From contig JAFUSH010000036.1 in NCBI GenBank assembly GCA_017471705.1, positions 1 to 41,546 of the forward strand: a stretch of DNA of 41,546 nt. Direction: 5' to 3'. Under the pieces are notes generated by a model. That model ran no database searches. It was not told where the DNA came from and worked only from the letters and a program-made list of their open reading frames with translations. Each line of letters begins with the position of its first letter. Position 1 is the stretch's first letter. Source of the stretch: Alphaproteobacteria bacterium. Its GTDB lineage: Bacteria > Pseudomonadota > Alphaproteobacteria > RF32 > CAG-239. The translations under genes were made by a program, and so were the position numbers. Below, piece by piece: positions 17,501-25,401 of this stretch.

Positions 17501-18500
17501 TATGAAGAATCCGGAACAGGCCGCTAAAGTCTTGGTTGCTAAGGCGATGGAAGCCCGCGGCTTGAAAATGGATTTAAATAATCCTGATACTAAGGTCAGT
17601 ATTGATGATAATGGTCGCGTTACCATTAATCAGGTTACCAAAGTAAAAGAAAGAATAGATGGTAAAGATGTTGAAAAGATAGTGGAAACTAAAAATATTC
17701 AAGCGGTGATGATTGGTGACCAGATGTTTATTGCGGCGGAAACTACCGACGGAGACGGTAATATGACGCTTCACGAATCAAACGGCATATTCCATACCGT
17801 TCAAACTGCCACCAAACAAAGTGATGGTACATTCCGTTATGACTTTGATGGTGGCTTCAGTGAACACGCCATAAGTAAAAACAGCTTTATGTCTCCGCTT
17901 AACCATAAAGGCGAATGGGGTAATAATATTGACAGAGATAAGGCTATGGCAGGCTTTTCACAAAACCATTTTGATAAATATATGGATAAATTAAAACTCA
18001 AACAAATGGGACGTACGATGAGTACCGGTGCATATAACCGCAGTGCAGAGGCCGGAGCTATGCATTCGCAAATTCATCGCGGCGGATTATCTTCTATGGA
18101 CGAAGCCAAACAAAATATGACAAATACTGCAGAAAAAGGTAGCGGAACAAACAGACACGACTTTAACAATAATCAAGACAGAAATTTTGATGACGATAAA
18201 ATGCCGGATGACTTGAAAGGCGAAGTCAGAAGTAATTTGCAGGAGATTCAGGAGATTCATCTGGAATTGGAAAAAGAATATGCTTCCCGTGATCGTTTAG
18301 AAAAAGAACAGCGGGAATTGCAGGAAAAAGAGGACAAAACTGCCGAAGAAGAAGAGAGAATAAGACGTGAACTTGAAGAAAACCAAAGAAAGTTGGAAGA
18401 ACTCAAGAAACGTCAGGAAGAGGCAGAACGCCAAAAAGAACAAATTGATGAAAAAATCAGAAAATGGCAGGAAAATTATAATACCGAGAATAATACGTGA
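14556..18500 (+). CDS. M23 (LytM) peptidase fused to a VirB6-like module with a large tail (module 5)
   Basis: This 1314-residue protein begins with an export signal, a Gly/Ser linker and Cys-rich sequence. A LytM/M23 metallopeptidase domain follows at about 145-285, with H150xxxD154 and H277xH279 as zinc ligands and H217 nearby, so the catalytic set looks intact. A Cys-rich insert (about 245-270) sits inside it. CVFC (371-374) precedes the channel domain (about 400-700; LVDCILQLC, GAYAFKITSKY). The roughly 600-residue tail has repeated D-E-N-G-N turns reminiscent of YD/RHS-like beta repeats and ends in a long coiled coil rich in Glu/Lys/Arg. The ATG at 14556 has GGGGA upstream at loose spacing. 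It probably cuts peptidoglycan stems to let the machine span the wall. Confidence 0.65.
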   Translation: MKECLKKNIIQKINSGIIKSLILGITVCCITLLFSFDGKCYDWGAGTSTYTPKSGIGTGGSGTNGSGGGTSQASCQQSECSSATKGCIMKQDSKGHFNQLASNSSMRAACLHERSEKGCFDLTPVSCVGSYGGLGYRPNGAGGNDTPRNHYGSDLGAAACTRKDGSYPLINVYAAADGTVAYVNTSTGGGRTIAITHTKGCKSAPKGGENYKSTYRHLLAYKVSIGDKVKKNDIIGLMGGSNAKCIGCAACDATAQRTDEYKGMWTTAGCGKPYAVHLHFEIEDGAANSSSTQAHAATALDPSCNSLQTLCGGCPSAPGDDSCKGGQQGWSDGRAGTADGTLYPGGTGPDGGGNYAQSQCKYSDYLDNEKCVFCSMFKTMFNAASQIALMADNGLLTPTLNLVKIGFLIWLAIYLLKQLASFKATNSGELAKGILFQGFRVAAVALILSSTASLFYVMDLTLNPVMMTGLNFIKDLNTTSTCSKDAEYMQNIKGYSAEKGYADTSTAKGGLSTELGEAIICGVKNMEDSTSVLMKLGNFSVCLGFHDHPWVLADTMGIKIDLPHLGYVTTGIFLWLAGLALLLTFPWCLVDCILQLCIAAALVPCAIGAYAFKITSKYLKIIWDFFMNAMFNFVFMALIIYIINQQLQSWIGVDLGGGENGPDNDHRIFIRFNGLAWYGMGFIRVAAICFFCYVFFDEAKSMAEKFASSPGLGGGKGIGRMVGGTMMDAAGKTGKAALHTTLHTTGKVASAAGAGLNYAVGNQYRSMKNHAIGAIASRFGKNASVTGADGKTVAHEGSFRMFGRDIKFSATKGEDGKWSLTRETHKRSQSDKAFEKVLDKDGNEVRDENGNVKYRARHRVFGKVTGYEDMIATKDENGNLVYSTADGKSTFRLDENGQIAAYKTRFTRSYLGLGKAVEKTKKQYGTNRVVSTATSRTTERTDALGNVTDAHTEMKDFNLFNRDLIKKDGTINIDTFNEMQKNMKNPEQAAKVLVAKAMEARGLKMDLNNPDTKVSIDDNGRVTINQVTKVKERIDGKDVEKIVETKNIQAVMIGDQMFIAAETTDGDGNMTLHESNGIFHTVQTATKQSDGTFRYDFDGGFSEHAISKNSFMSPLNHKGEWGNNIDRDKAMAGFSQNHFDKYMDKLKLKQMGRTMSTGAYNRSAEAGAMHSQIHRGGLSSMDEAKQNMTNTAEKGSGTNRHDFNNNQDRNFDDDKMPDDLKGEVRSNLQEIQEIHLELEKEYASRDRLEKEQRELQEKEDKTAEEEERIRRELEENQRKLEELKKRQEEAERQKEQIDEKIRKWQENYNTENNT

Positions 18501-18656
18501 AATAAATAAATACACAAAATATCATACAATATTTATAATGAATGAAATGCAAGGTATTTATTCAGGTAGTTTTTTTGTATAAACATCATTTTTGTCTTGC
18601 TTTTTGAATTTTGGCGACTATTATATGCTTAAATGTTATAATAGTAGAGGTTTGAT
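18501..18656 (+). promoter_or_regulatory. Regulator promoter with inverted repeat
   Basis: TGtTATAAT (-10 at 18637-18642) is an extended -10 promoter, and the start codon follows only about 15 nt later, so the leader is very short. The -10 forms the right arm of a perfect inverted repeat, ACTATTATA (18617-18625) and TATAATAGT (18637-18645), with an 11-nt gap. This fits autoregulation by the XRE protein. No clear terminator is visible after module 5. Confidence 0.6.
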
Positions 18657-19631
18657 ATGGAAGAAATCATTTTCCCGAATCAGATAAGAATGCACAGAAG
18701 ATTGCACGGTATGCCTATGCAGGAATTGGCAGATCATTTGGGCGTAAGCTTATCGGCTATTTCCAAAATAGAAAAAGGTTACCGTCGTTTGAATCAAGAA
18801 CAATTAATTCAAGTTGCTGAATTGTTGGATTGTTCATTGCAGGATTTATATGTTAATGAACAAAACTCTCAACAGGATGTTGTTCAAGCTTGGAAACGAG
18901 AACAAGAACGTCGTTCAAAAATCAATCAAACAGCCGGATTGAAAACTTTGGGTGCCGGACTTCGCCATATACGTACTTCAAAAGGTTTGACTTTAATTGA
19001 AGTCGCCGAGTACGCCGATATGACTTTATCCGTATACCATCGTATAGAAATGGGGCAAAGAGAGGTTTCCGATAAGGAATACCGCAATATAGCCAAAGCT
19101 TTGGGAACCACAATAGATAAACTTAAAGACAGCATAAAAAAACTTGATGAGGAAGGCGTTTTAGAGGATATTATTGAGCATAATGACACTCGTTATAAAG
19201 TACTCAATAATGCACGTTATTCCAATTTGGGAGCCGTTAACAGCGAAGGCGGGGCAGATGTTATGGTTCCGCTTTTAGGCAGCGGTAACTCCGAAGGAAA
19301 TATCGTAATAGACCGAAACAATGTTTTCAGAGAGATTGAATGCCCTTCCAACTTGCATAATCAACATAATATATATGCCGTTAACTTATGCACCAGAAGA
19401 TTGGGGTCTTTACTGTCAAGCAGATGCATATTATTTATAAATCCTAACGAAGTTATAAGCTCGGGAGATATTGCTTTGTATTATATAAATGACACAGAAG
19501 CTAAGCTCTTAAGTATTCGCGAAGATGAAAACGGACAACTGTACGGAGTTCAGTGGAATCCTGATGAACGTACAAATTTGAGCAACAGTGATTTGACCAG
19601 AGTTCATAAGGTAGTTGTTATTAACCTTTAA
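18657..19631 (+). CDS. Double-HTH XRE-family regulator with S24-like C-terminal domain
   Basis: This 324-residue protein has two XRE/Cro-type HTH domains: residues about 5-62 (LADHLGVSLSAISKIEKGYRRLNQEQL) and about 95-152 (VAEYADMTLSVYHRIEMGQREV). The C-terminal part (about 215-324) contains GDIALYYIND and KLLSIREDENGQLYGVQWNP and resembles the beta-rich S24/LexA-like dimerisation domain. No obvious Ser-Lys catalytic pair is seen, so self-cleavage is doubtful. AGAGG lies 6 nt before the ATG. It sits between the channel genes and the second gene group, with inverted repeats on both sides, so it probably controls this locus and itself. Confidence 0.75.
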   Translation: MEEIIFPNQIRMHRRLHGMPMQELADHLGVSLSAISKIEKGYRRLNQEQLIQVAELLDCSLQDLYVNEQNSQQDVVQAWKREQERRSKINQTAGLKTLGAGLRHIRTSKGLTLIEVAEYADMTLSVYHRIEMGQREVSDKEYRNIAKALGTTIDKLKDSIKKLDEEGVLEDIIEHNDTRYKVLNNARYSNLGAVNSEGGADVMVPLLGSGNSEGNIVIDRNNVFREIECPSNLHNQHNIYAVNLCTRRLGSLLSSRCILFINPNEVISSGDIALYYINDTEAKLLSIREDENGQLYGVQWNPDERTNLSNSDLTRVHKVVVINL

Positions 19632-19665
19632 AAAATATGTTTTTTTTGCAATATTAATAAGTAAT

Positions 19666-19697
19666 TTACACTCTCTGTTATATAATGGAGAGTGTAA
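19666..19697 (+). promoter_or_regulatory. Perfect inverted repeat around a -10 box (operator candidate)
   Basis: TTACACTCTC (19666-19675) and GAGAGTGTAA (19688-19697) are perfect inverted arms with a 12-nt gap, and TATAAT lies at 19681-19686 in the gap. The site directly follows the XRE gene and precedes the next gene group. The layout repeats that at 18617-18645 (9-bp arms, 11-nt gap, TATAAT inside), although the arm sequences differ. A -35 at standard spacing is not evident. An RNA hairpin is the alternative reading; there is no T-run, so it is not a terminator. Confidence 0.55.
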
Positions 19698-19723
19698 GTT
19701 TATGGTTAAATGGAGAAAATACC

Positions 19724-21142
19724 GTGGATAACGAGGAATTGGAAAATTTAGAAATCAAAAAAAATGAGGACCTGAATGAAGAAGCCGAATATGCGGGAAA
19801 CAAGCAGGATTTGGAAAGAATGCTGCTTGAAGCTCAACGATATCTGAATATTTTTCATCAAATCCACATTTTCAGCAGCAAAAAAAAAGCTGAATTCGAA
19901 CAATCTCTGATTGATATGCCGGAAAGAATACGGGCAGTTTTGCTGAATTTACCGGGGGGAAGAGTACTCAACGAATATATCGAAGATTGTGAAATAAAAC
20001 GCGGATTAAGAGAAGCCCGTACCGAATTTGCCGATAACGATACTTTTGTGAAAAGCGAAAGGGAAATTCAACAGCAATCCGCGATTGCCAACAAGGAATT
20101 TACACAATCCTTGAAAGAAGTTATGGAAAACTATAATACCAATTTATTGCAATTGAGCGAAAAAATTATGCAAAACAGCAAACGCTTAAATGATGATGAA
20201 CGTAATTCCAGCAATCAGACTAAAGCATTAATTGATGCATTGCGCGAAAATAATAAGCATCAGGTTGAGATGTTAAAAACTTTAGGAACTACATTATCTC
20301 AAGCTATCTTGAATGCAAAAAAAGAAGAGAAGCAAAATAACGGGGTTATAAATAAAAAAGAAGAGACAGCCATAAAAGTTTCCGGTGTTGCTCCTAAAGA
20401 AAATCTCAGTTTTGCCGTAAAGGAAGAAATTAAGAAAAACGAAAGCATCTCAGCTCCTAAGGGAAGTAATATTAACGATATACCTGTTCTGCATAAATTC
20501 GATACTCCGGCTCCGGCGGTAAAAAATAACATAAAAGATGACAGCGGAACGGAAGATATTCGTCAGGCTCTCAGTAAAAATCAGGAAATAAACAAACCCG
20601 TCAATAAATCACCGGAAGTTTCCGATATTGATATTGCCAGCCTTTTAGGCGGAGATTTGGAGCAAAATGAAAAAGAGCAAAAGTCGGCAACTCAGCAGAA
20701 ACCCCCTGTTGCTCTTGATTCGGCAACTTTACTTAAAGAAGCTCAAAATAACTCTAAAGAAACATTAAAAGATAAGCCGCAAACCTTCGGCAATGCAATG
20801 CAGAAAATTAAAAATGCCATTACCGAAACAGCCAGTATTTCTTTGGATAAAATCAAAGAGGCTCCGATTTCTCTGGGTGATATAAAAGATGATTTAACCG
20901 ATTCATTTTCCAAAGCTTTTTCTTCTAAAAAAGAAGAGCCGATTAAACCTGCCGCAGAAGAAGAATGGGAATACGTTGATGAAAACGGCAATCCGATAAA
21001 TCCGGAAGAATGGGGATATGTTGATGAAAACGGAAACCCCGTCAATCCTGAAGAATGGGAGTATGTTGATGAAAACGGAAACCCAATAAATCCTGAAGAG
21101 TGGGAATATGTTGATGAAAACGGAAACCCGATTGCAAAATAA
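19724..21142 (+). CDS. Acidic coiled-coil protein with four C-terminal 15-residue repeats
   Basis: This 472-residue soluble protein has no signal peptide. The first half is predicted helical and coiled-coil (LERMLLEAQRYLNIFHQ, EIQQQSAIANKEF, LRENNKHQVEMLKTLGTTL). A low-complexity Lys/Glu/Pro linker follows, then four tandem repeats of EEWEYVDENGNPINP. The GTG at 19724 is chosen as start because GGAG lies 8 nt upstream; the ATG at 19685 lies inside the presumed -10 box. It is the first gene of the group that includes the secretin-like lipoprotein. The function is not recognised; a cytoplasmic scaffold or substrate-handling factor of the secretion machine is possible. Confidence 0.6.
   Translation: MDNEELENLEIKKNEDLNEEAEYAGNKQDLERMLLEAQRYLNIFHQIHIFSSKKKAEFEQSLIDMPERIRAVLLNLPGGRVLNEYIEDCEIKRGLREARTEFADNDTFVKSEREIQQQSAIANKEFTQSLKEVMENYNTNLLQLSEKIMQNSKRLNDDERNSSNQTKALIDALRENNKHQVEMLKTLGTTLSQAILNAKKEEKQNNGVINKKEETAIKVSGVAPKENLSFAVKEEIKKNESISAPKGSNINDIPVLHKFDTPAPAVKNNIKDDSGTEDIRQALSKNQEINKPVNKSPEVSDIDIASLLGGDLEQNEKEQKSATQQKPPVALDSATLLKEAQNNSKETLKDKPQTFGNAMQKIKNAITETASISLDKIKEAPISLGDIKDDLTDSFSKAFSSKKEEPIKPAAEEEWEYVDENGNPINPEEWGYVDENGNPVNPEEWEYVDENGNPINPEEWEYVDENGNPIAK
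20960..21139 (+). repeat. Four exact-length 45-bp tandem coding repeats
   Basis: Four consecutive 45-nt units encode EEW(E/G)YVDENGNP(I/V)NP-type 15-mers, and the array ends at the stop codon. The protein copies are nearly identical while synonymous differences exist between units, so the amino-acid sequence appears selected. The array could expand or contract by slippage. Confidence 0.9.
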
Positions 21143-21175
21143 CCATAAAGAATAAAAAACGAAAAGGAGAAAAAA

Positions 21176-21688
21176 ATGACTGATATTGAAAATCCGGAAG
21201 TTTCAAAAGAATCTTTATGGTATGTCGATAATTATATCGTTTTGCTGGACTATTATGACCGCACAATTTCACGCATTGCTGCCCGCTGTGTTCGTATGGG
21301 TAATATTGCCATTGAAGAATATAAGTTTTATCCTTACATTTTAGATGTATTGGAAGAAATTTGCGAGACCGGAAATTATGTATTGGAACACGAAGAAGTT
21401 CATCCTTACGTTGAACGCAAGATTGCCGGAGGTGTAGAAGCTTTGCGAAACAATCTTTCTTTATATCAAAAAGAACTTACCAATAATCAATCGCCGGAAA
21501 TGCTGAAAACAGATCCTAATGAAGGTAAAAAGATAAACGAGGTTATGAGCAATTTTGACAAAGCGGTCGATCCTACGGCCGGTGCCGGTATGAATATCGA
21601 TGAGTTGATGAATAAATTAATGGCGGAAAACTCTGTTACCCCAAAGGACGATTTTATCGATACCAAGGATAACAATGAACAAAAATAA
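21176..21688 (+). CDS. Uncharacterised 170-residue protein of the secretion-like locus
   Basis: The protein has no signal peptide or membrane helix. The N-terminal about 110 residues are helical with many aromatic and acidic residues (WYVDNYIVLLDYYDRTISRIAARCVRMGNIAIEEYKFYPYILDVLEEI). The C-terminus is acidic and probably disordered. AAGGAG lies 6 nt upstream of the ATG. It lies 33 nt after the repeat-tailed gene and 12 nt before the lipoprotein gene, so the three are probably one operon. The family is not recognised. Confidence 0.6.
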   Translation: MTDIENPEVSKESLWYVDNYIVLLDYYDRTISRIAARCVRMGNIAIEEYKFYPYILDVLEEICETGNYVLEHEEVHPYVERKIAGGVEALRNNLSLYQKELTNNQSPEMLKTDPNEGKKINEVMSNFDKAVDPTAGAGMNIDELMNKLMAENSVTPKDDFIDTKDNNEQK

Positions 21689-21700
21689 AAGGTATACAAA

Positions 21701-22984
21701 ATGAAAATACTATTGAAAATTCATTTATTCGGATTGTTAGCGGCTTTAACCTTTGGATTGGCAGCTTGTGTTGAGAACCGCGAGGTAGTGAGTCAGGCAC
21801 AGGCAAAAGCCGAACAGGAAAGAAAAGACGCCATCCAGCCTATTAGAGAATCCAGTCAGGATCCGTATATGATTCGTACTACTGAAGGCGCCAATGCTCT
21901 TGATTTGGAAACTCCTTTGCGTTGTAACGTAAATTGGGAAACTCAGCAAATGATTTTGACTTTACCGTTTGTTAAGTCTGCATTTAAGTTGGAACGTAAC
22001 GGACAAAATGATGTATTACCGCGCTTTGAAGTAAACGGTTTTTCGTTTGATATGATGCCGGCTGAACAGGCAATGGTAAAGCTGACTAAAGAAGCGGGAA
22101 TCCGCGTTTCTTCAGCCGACGGACCATATACCAGCATATCTGCTGAAGACTTGCGCGGAGAATTTTCGGAAGTAATTAAAATGATAGCTGATTCCGCAGG
22201 TATTTATTATACTTACAATGCTAAGGATAAAATTTTAACGTTAAGCCGTAAGGTAAATATGACTTTGTACACCCCGCAATCACGTCCGATTATTTTGGGA
22301 TTACTGGATGTTATCCGCGGTGCCGGTATCACCGATATTGTAACCAACTGGGCTGATTATTCGATAACTTTTGATGCCGATGTTGAAACACAAAACAAAA
22401 TTGCCGAATTGATTAATTTCTTTGAAAACAGCCCTACTCTGGTTGCTTATGATGTCAGTATTTTCCGTTTGTACCCATACGACACATCAAAAGATATTGA
22501 ATGGAAAGAAATGTTGAAAGCGTTTGATTTCGGTTCAATCACAACTGCGCAAACCGGAGTCATCGGACGTATTTTGACAACTACCAACGACATCTCGAAA
22601 GAAAAATTACAACAATTCTTAGGTAATCAGGCGCAAATTGAAACCGTTTCCGAAGGTAAGTTTGTTGTGCCTAACCAATGGCTTGCCAGATTTGATATAG
22701 GAAAATGCAGTTTACCTAATTCGAATGCTTACGGAATGTCTGTTTTAGCTAAAGCTGCGGTACAAAAATCAAATGAAATTTTTACAGATGTAACTTTAGA
22801 AGAGACAGAAGGACAAATTACTCAATTCAATATTCGTAATAAATTGGGCGAAAACTTCCTGATTATCGGGCTTCCTAACGAATTATTCGGCGTAAGTTCG
22901 CCTAAGTCTGAGACTATTATCTTTATGGTGCCCAGATTGATTCGCACTTTGAAAACCAATGAAAATATAAAGAACAAAATTTAG
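21701..22984 (+). CDS. Secretin-like outer-membrane lipoprotein
   Basis: This 427-residue protein has a lipoprotein signal with lipobox LAAC (Cys23). Residues about 105-235 look like secretin N-domains: FSFDMMPAEQAMVKLTKEAGIRVSS, then LRGEFSEVIKMIADSAGIYYTYNAKDKILTLSR, the beta-alpha-beta pattern of STN/N0-N1 domains. The C-terminal part ends in FLIIGLPNELFG...IIFMVPRLIRTL, similar to the end of secretin barrels (GL...G then ..I.PRLI). It is shorter than a typical secretin (500-650 residues), so either the barrel is reduced or it is a secretin-derived periplasmic ring. PilN/BfpB-type lipoprotein secretins are the nearest idea. It probably forms the outer-membrane part of the machine. Confidence 0.6.
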   Translation: MKILLKIHLFGLLAALTFGLAACVENREVVSQAQAKAEQERKDAIQPIRESSQDPYMIRTTEGANALDLETPLRCNVNWETQQMILTLPFVKSAFKLERNGQNDVLPRFEVNGFSFDMMPAEQAMVKLTKEAGIRVSSADGPYTSISAEDLRGEFSEVIKMIADSAGIYYTYNAKDKILTLSRKVNMTLYTPQSRPIILGLLDVIRGAGITDIVTNWADYSITFDADVETQNKIAELINFFENSPTLVAYDVSIFRLYPYDTSKDIEWKEMLKAFDFGSITTAQTGVIGRILTTTNDISKEKLQQFLGNQAQIETVSEGKFVVPNQWLARFDIGKCSLPNSNAYGMSVLAKAAVQKSNEIFTDVTLEETEGQITQFNIRNKLGENFLIIGLPNELFGVSSPKSETIIFMVPRLIRTLKTNENIKNKI

Positions 22985-23000
22985 TTCAGAGAGGTAAAAT

Positions 23001-23612
23001 ATGGAAAACGATAACTTTATTAAAAGACCACGCAAATTACTGAAAATCAAACGGCCTCGTCCGATGGAAAATCCGCCTGCATCTTTCGGTATGCCTACAA
23101 AAGTTAATTCCATTTTAAATGAAGAAAGCTCCTATAGAGAACTTTCAAGCAATGAAAATTATTTTGCCGATAACGGTGAAGCCGAAAACATACATTTTGT
23201 CACCGAAGAAGAACTTTCTCCGGCAACACCGGATTCAATAAAAGTATATTTACAAAACAAAACAGTAATGATGATGTTAGTGATTGCCGCTTTAATTGGT
23301 GCCATTTTTTCATATATGCTGGCACCTTCGCAGCAACCTCAAGCCAGCCGCGGCTTAGACGGTATCGTATTCAATCCTGATGTTCCGGCCGGAAAGAGCC
23401 GTTGCGGTTTGGTTGAACCGCATCAAGGATGTGTATTATACATTATGAATCCTAAAAATCAGGAAGTAACCGGTAAAGATTTTTACGTTACGGCCGCAAA
23501 ATGGACCGGACGTGAGCGCTATCTTATTGATACCAGCAATATGCATTACGCCTCAACTCGTATTAAACCGGGATATATTGCGCAGATTTATATACCGTCG
23601 CTTTCGTATTAA
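23001..23612 (+). CDS. Bitopic inner-membrane protein of the secretion-like locus
   Basis: This 203-residue protein has a basic, Pro-rich cytoplasmic N-terminus, an acidic linker, one transmembrane helix (about 92-111, VMMMLVIAALIGAIFSYML) and an exported C-terminal domain of about 85 residues with two Cys (SRCGLVEPHQGCVLY). The layout is like VirB8/VirB10- or PilP-type bridging proteins, but no family signature is recognised. AGAGG lies 7 nt upstream, and the gene lies 16 nt after the secretin-like gene, so it may link that lipoprotein to the inner membrane. Confidence 0.6.
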   Translation: MENDNFIKRPRKLLKIKRPRPMENPPASFGMPTKVNSILNEESSYRELSSNENYFADNGEAENIHFVTEEELSPATPDSIKVYLQNKTVMMMLVIAALIGAIFSYMLAPSQQPQASRGLDGIVFNPDVPAGKSRCGLVEPHQGCVLYIMNPKNQEVTGKDFYVTAAKWTGRERYLIDTSNMHYASTRIKPGYIAQIYIPSLSY

Positions 23613-23638
23613 CACATAATCAAAGGACGCGGATAATT

Positions 23639-25399
23639 TTGCAACCATTTCCATCTACGGCAAAAAAGCATCTGATATACGAATGTTTATTACCATTTAA
23701 GTGGACGGTTTTGATTTGTCTTTTGTTGGTATTTGCCGAAACCGGTATTTATAATCTTCTGAATTGGTTGTTTGCTCAGCTCGTTGAGAATATAAAACAA
23801 GGGGTTACCCGCGAAAACTTATATAATGCCGTTTATTTTGTCGGTATCATTGTTTTATGTGATACAATCAACATTTTTTTACCTAAACACGTTTTAATGT
23901 ATCGGCAAAAGCATTTTTATTTTCCGGTTCAAGAACGTATTTACGGTAAAGCTCTTGCCTATATTTTCGCTCATTCGGTAAACTACATTGTCAGTAAACA
24001 AACCGGAACACTGCTGGCAAAAACAAACCAAATCAGCTCATTGCAAAATACTTTTTCAATGTTTATAAACGGTTTTTGGGGGCGTGTAAGCGATATAGGA
24101 ATAAAAATAATCCTGCTTGTTTACATAAATTTTGGGTTGGGAGTTTTGTTTATTTTATGCGCAATCTCGGTGGCTCTCGTAAATTATCAGGCCAACCTTT
24201 CCAGCAAGCGTCTGTCATCTATGCGAGGAAAAGCTTTTTCATTATATCAGGGCTGGATTGTCGATACTATTTCCAATATCAGATTGGTTAAGCAATTTAA
24301 TCGTGCCGAATATGAAAAAAAACGTATTTACACATTGTTGAAACAATGGATTTCCATTGCCGCCAAAACTTCATTGGTATGGTTTTCCTCGTATACAGCC
24401 GTTGGTTGTTTTGTGCATTTATGCTCGATGGCAATGCTTACACTTTCCGTATATTTATGGAGTAAATCGCTGATTAATGTCGGCGATATAGTTTTTGTTT
24501 TATTGACCGTCAACGGCGGTTTTATGTGGCTTATGGAATTATGTGTTTTATACCGCAGATTTGAAAATAATATGTCTTATATTCAGTCGGGGCTGGAACC
24601 TTTTAATGACAAGCACGAAATAGAAGACTCACCAAACGCGCAAAATATCATTTTCAAAAATACAGGTATTGAATTTAAAAATATCGGCTTTGCCTATCCG
24701 GAACAAAAAAGAATTTTTGATAAGTTCAATTTGCAGATTAAAAACGGGGAAAAACTCGGAATTGTCGGATTATCCGGCAATGGTAAAACAACATTGATAA
24801 ATTTATTGCAAAGAGCTTACGAAATACAGGAAGGACAAGTTACCATCGGCGGTATTGATATAAAAGACATTACACAGCAAAGTTTACATCGCAATATGGC
24901 GATTATACCGCAAGAAACCGTGCTGTTTCACCGTTCCATAAAAGATAACATTGAGTTTGGCTCCACCGGAGTTTCATTGCAAAAAATCAAAAATGCCGCT
25001 AAAAAAGCATACGCAGACGAATTTATTAAGGAACTTCCGAATGGTTATGATTCGTTGGTCGGGGACAGAGGCTGCAAATTATCCGGCGGAGAAAAACAAC
25101 GTATCGCGATTGCCCGTGCAATCCTTAGAAATTCTCCTATATTAATTTTAGATGAAGCCACCTCTTCTCTTGACAGCGAATCCGAAAAAAAAGTGGCCGA
25201 CGCCATCAATAATCTGCTCGGCAAAAAGACCGTAATTGCAATTGCTCATCGCCTTTCCACCTTAAAGAAAATGGATAGAATCATTTATTTGGAAAAAGGT
25301 AAAATCGTAGAGCAAGGCACTTTTTCCGAGCTGATAAAAAAGAAAAACGGCAAATTCGCCAAACTTTGGAAACTGCAGCAGATGGAACCGGAGATGTGA
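23639..25399 (+). CDS. ABC exporter half-transporter (subunit 1)
   Basis: This 586-residue protein has an N-terminal six-helix exporter domain (about 1-310) and a C-terminal nucleotide-binding domain. The NBD shows Walker A GLSGNGKTTL (about 375), signature LSGGEKQRIAIARAIL, Walker B ILILDEATSSLDSES with the catalytic Glu, and switch His in AIAHRLSTL. This is the MsbA/multidrug half-transporter type. The start appears to be TTG at 23639 with AAAGGA 11 nt upstream; no better start is seen. It begins 26 nt after the bitopic protein gene and is followed 2 nt later by a second half-transporter, so a heterodimer is likely. The substrate is unknown. Confidence 0.9.
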   Translation: MQPFPSTAKKHLIYECLLPFKWTVLICLLLVFAETGIYNLLNWLFAQLVENIKQGVTRENLYNAVYFVGIIVLCDTINIFLPKHVLMYRQKHFYFPVQERIYGKALAYIFAHSVNYIVSKQTGTLLAKTNQISSLQNTFSMFINGFWGRVSDIGIKIILLVYINFGLGVLFILCAISVALVNYQANLSSKRLSSMRGKAFSLYQGWIVDTISNIRLVKQFNRAEYEKKRIYTLLKQWISIAAKTSLVWFSSYTAVGCFVHLCSMAMLTLSVYLWSKSLINVGDIVFVLLTVNGGFMWLMELCVLYRRFENNMSYIQSGLEPFNDKHEIEDSPNAQNIIFKNTGIEFKNIGFAYPEQKRIFDKFNLQIKNGEKLGIVGLSGNGKTTLINLLQRAYEIQEGQVTIGGIDIKDITQQSLHRNMAIIPQETVLFHRSIKDNIEFGSTGVSLQKIKNAAKKAYADEFIKELPNGYDSLVGDRGCKLSGGEKQRIAIARAILRNSPILILDEATSSLDSESEKKVADAINNLLGKKTVIAIAHRLSTLKKMDRIIYLEKGKIVEQGTFSELIKKKNGKFAKLWKLQQMEPEM

Positions 25400-25401
25400 C
25401 A

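Noticed and set aside
19666..19697. Intrinsic terminator for the XRE gene
   Set aside because: The stem is followed by GTTTATGG rather than a T-run and contains a -10 box, so an operator reading is preferred.
4840..23612. Integrative conjugative element
   Set aside because: No integrase, relaxase, attachment-site repeats or flanking tRNA is seen, so mobility cannot be claimed from this window.
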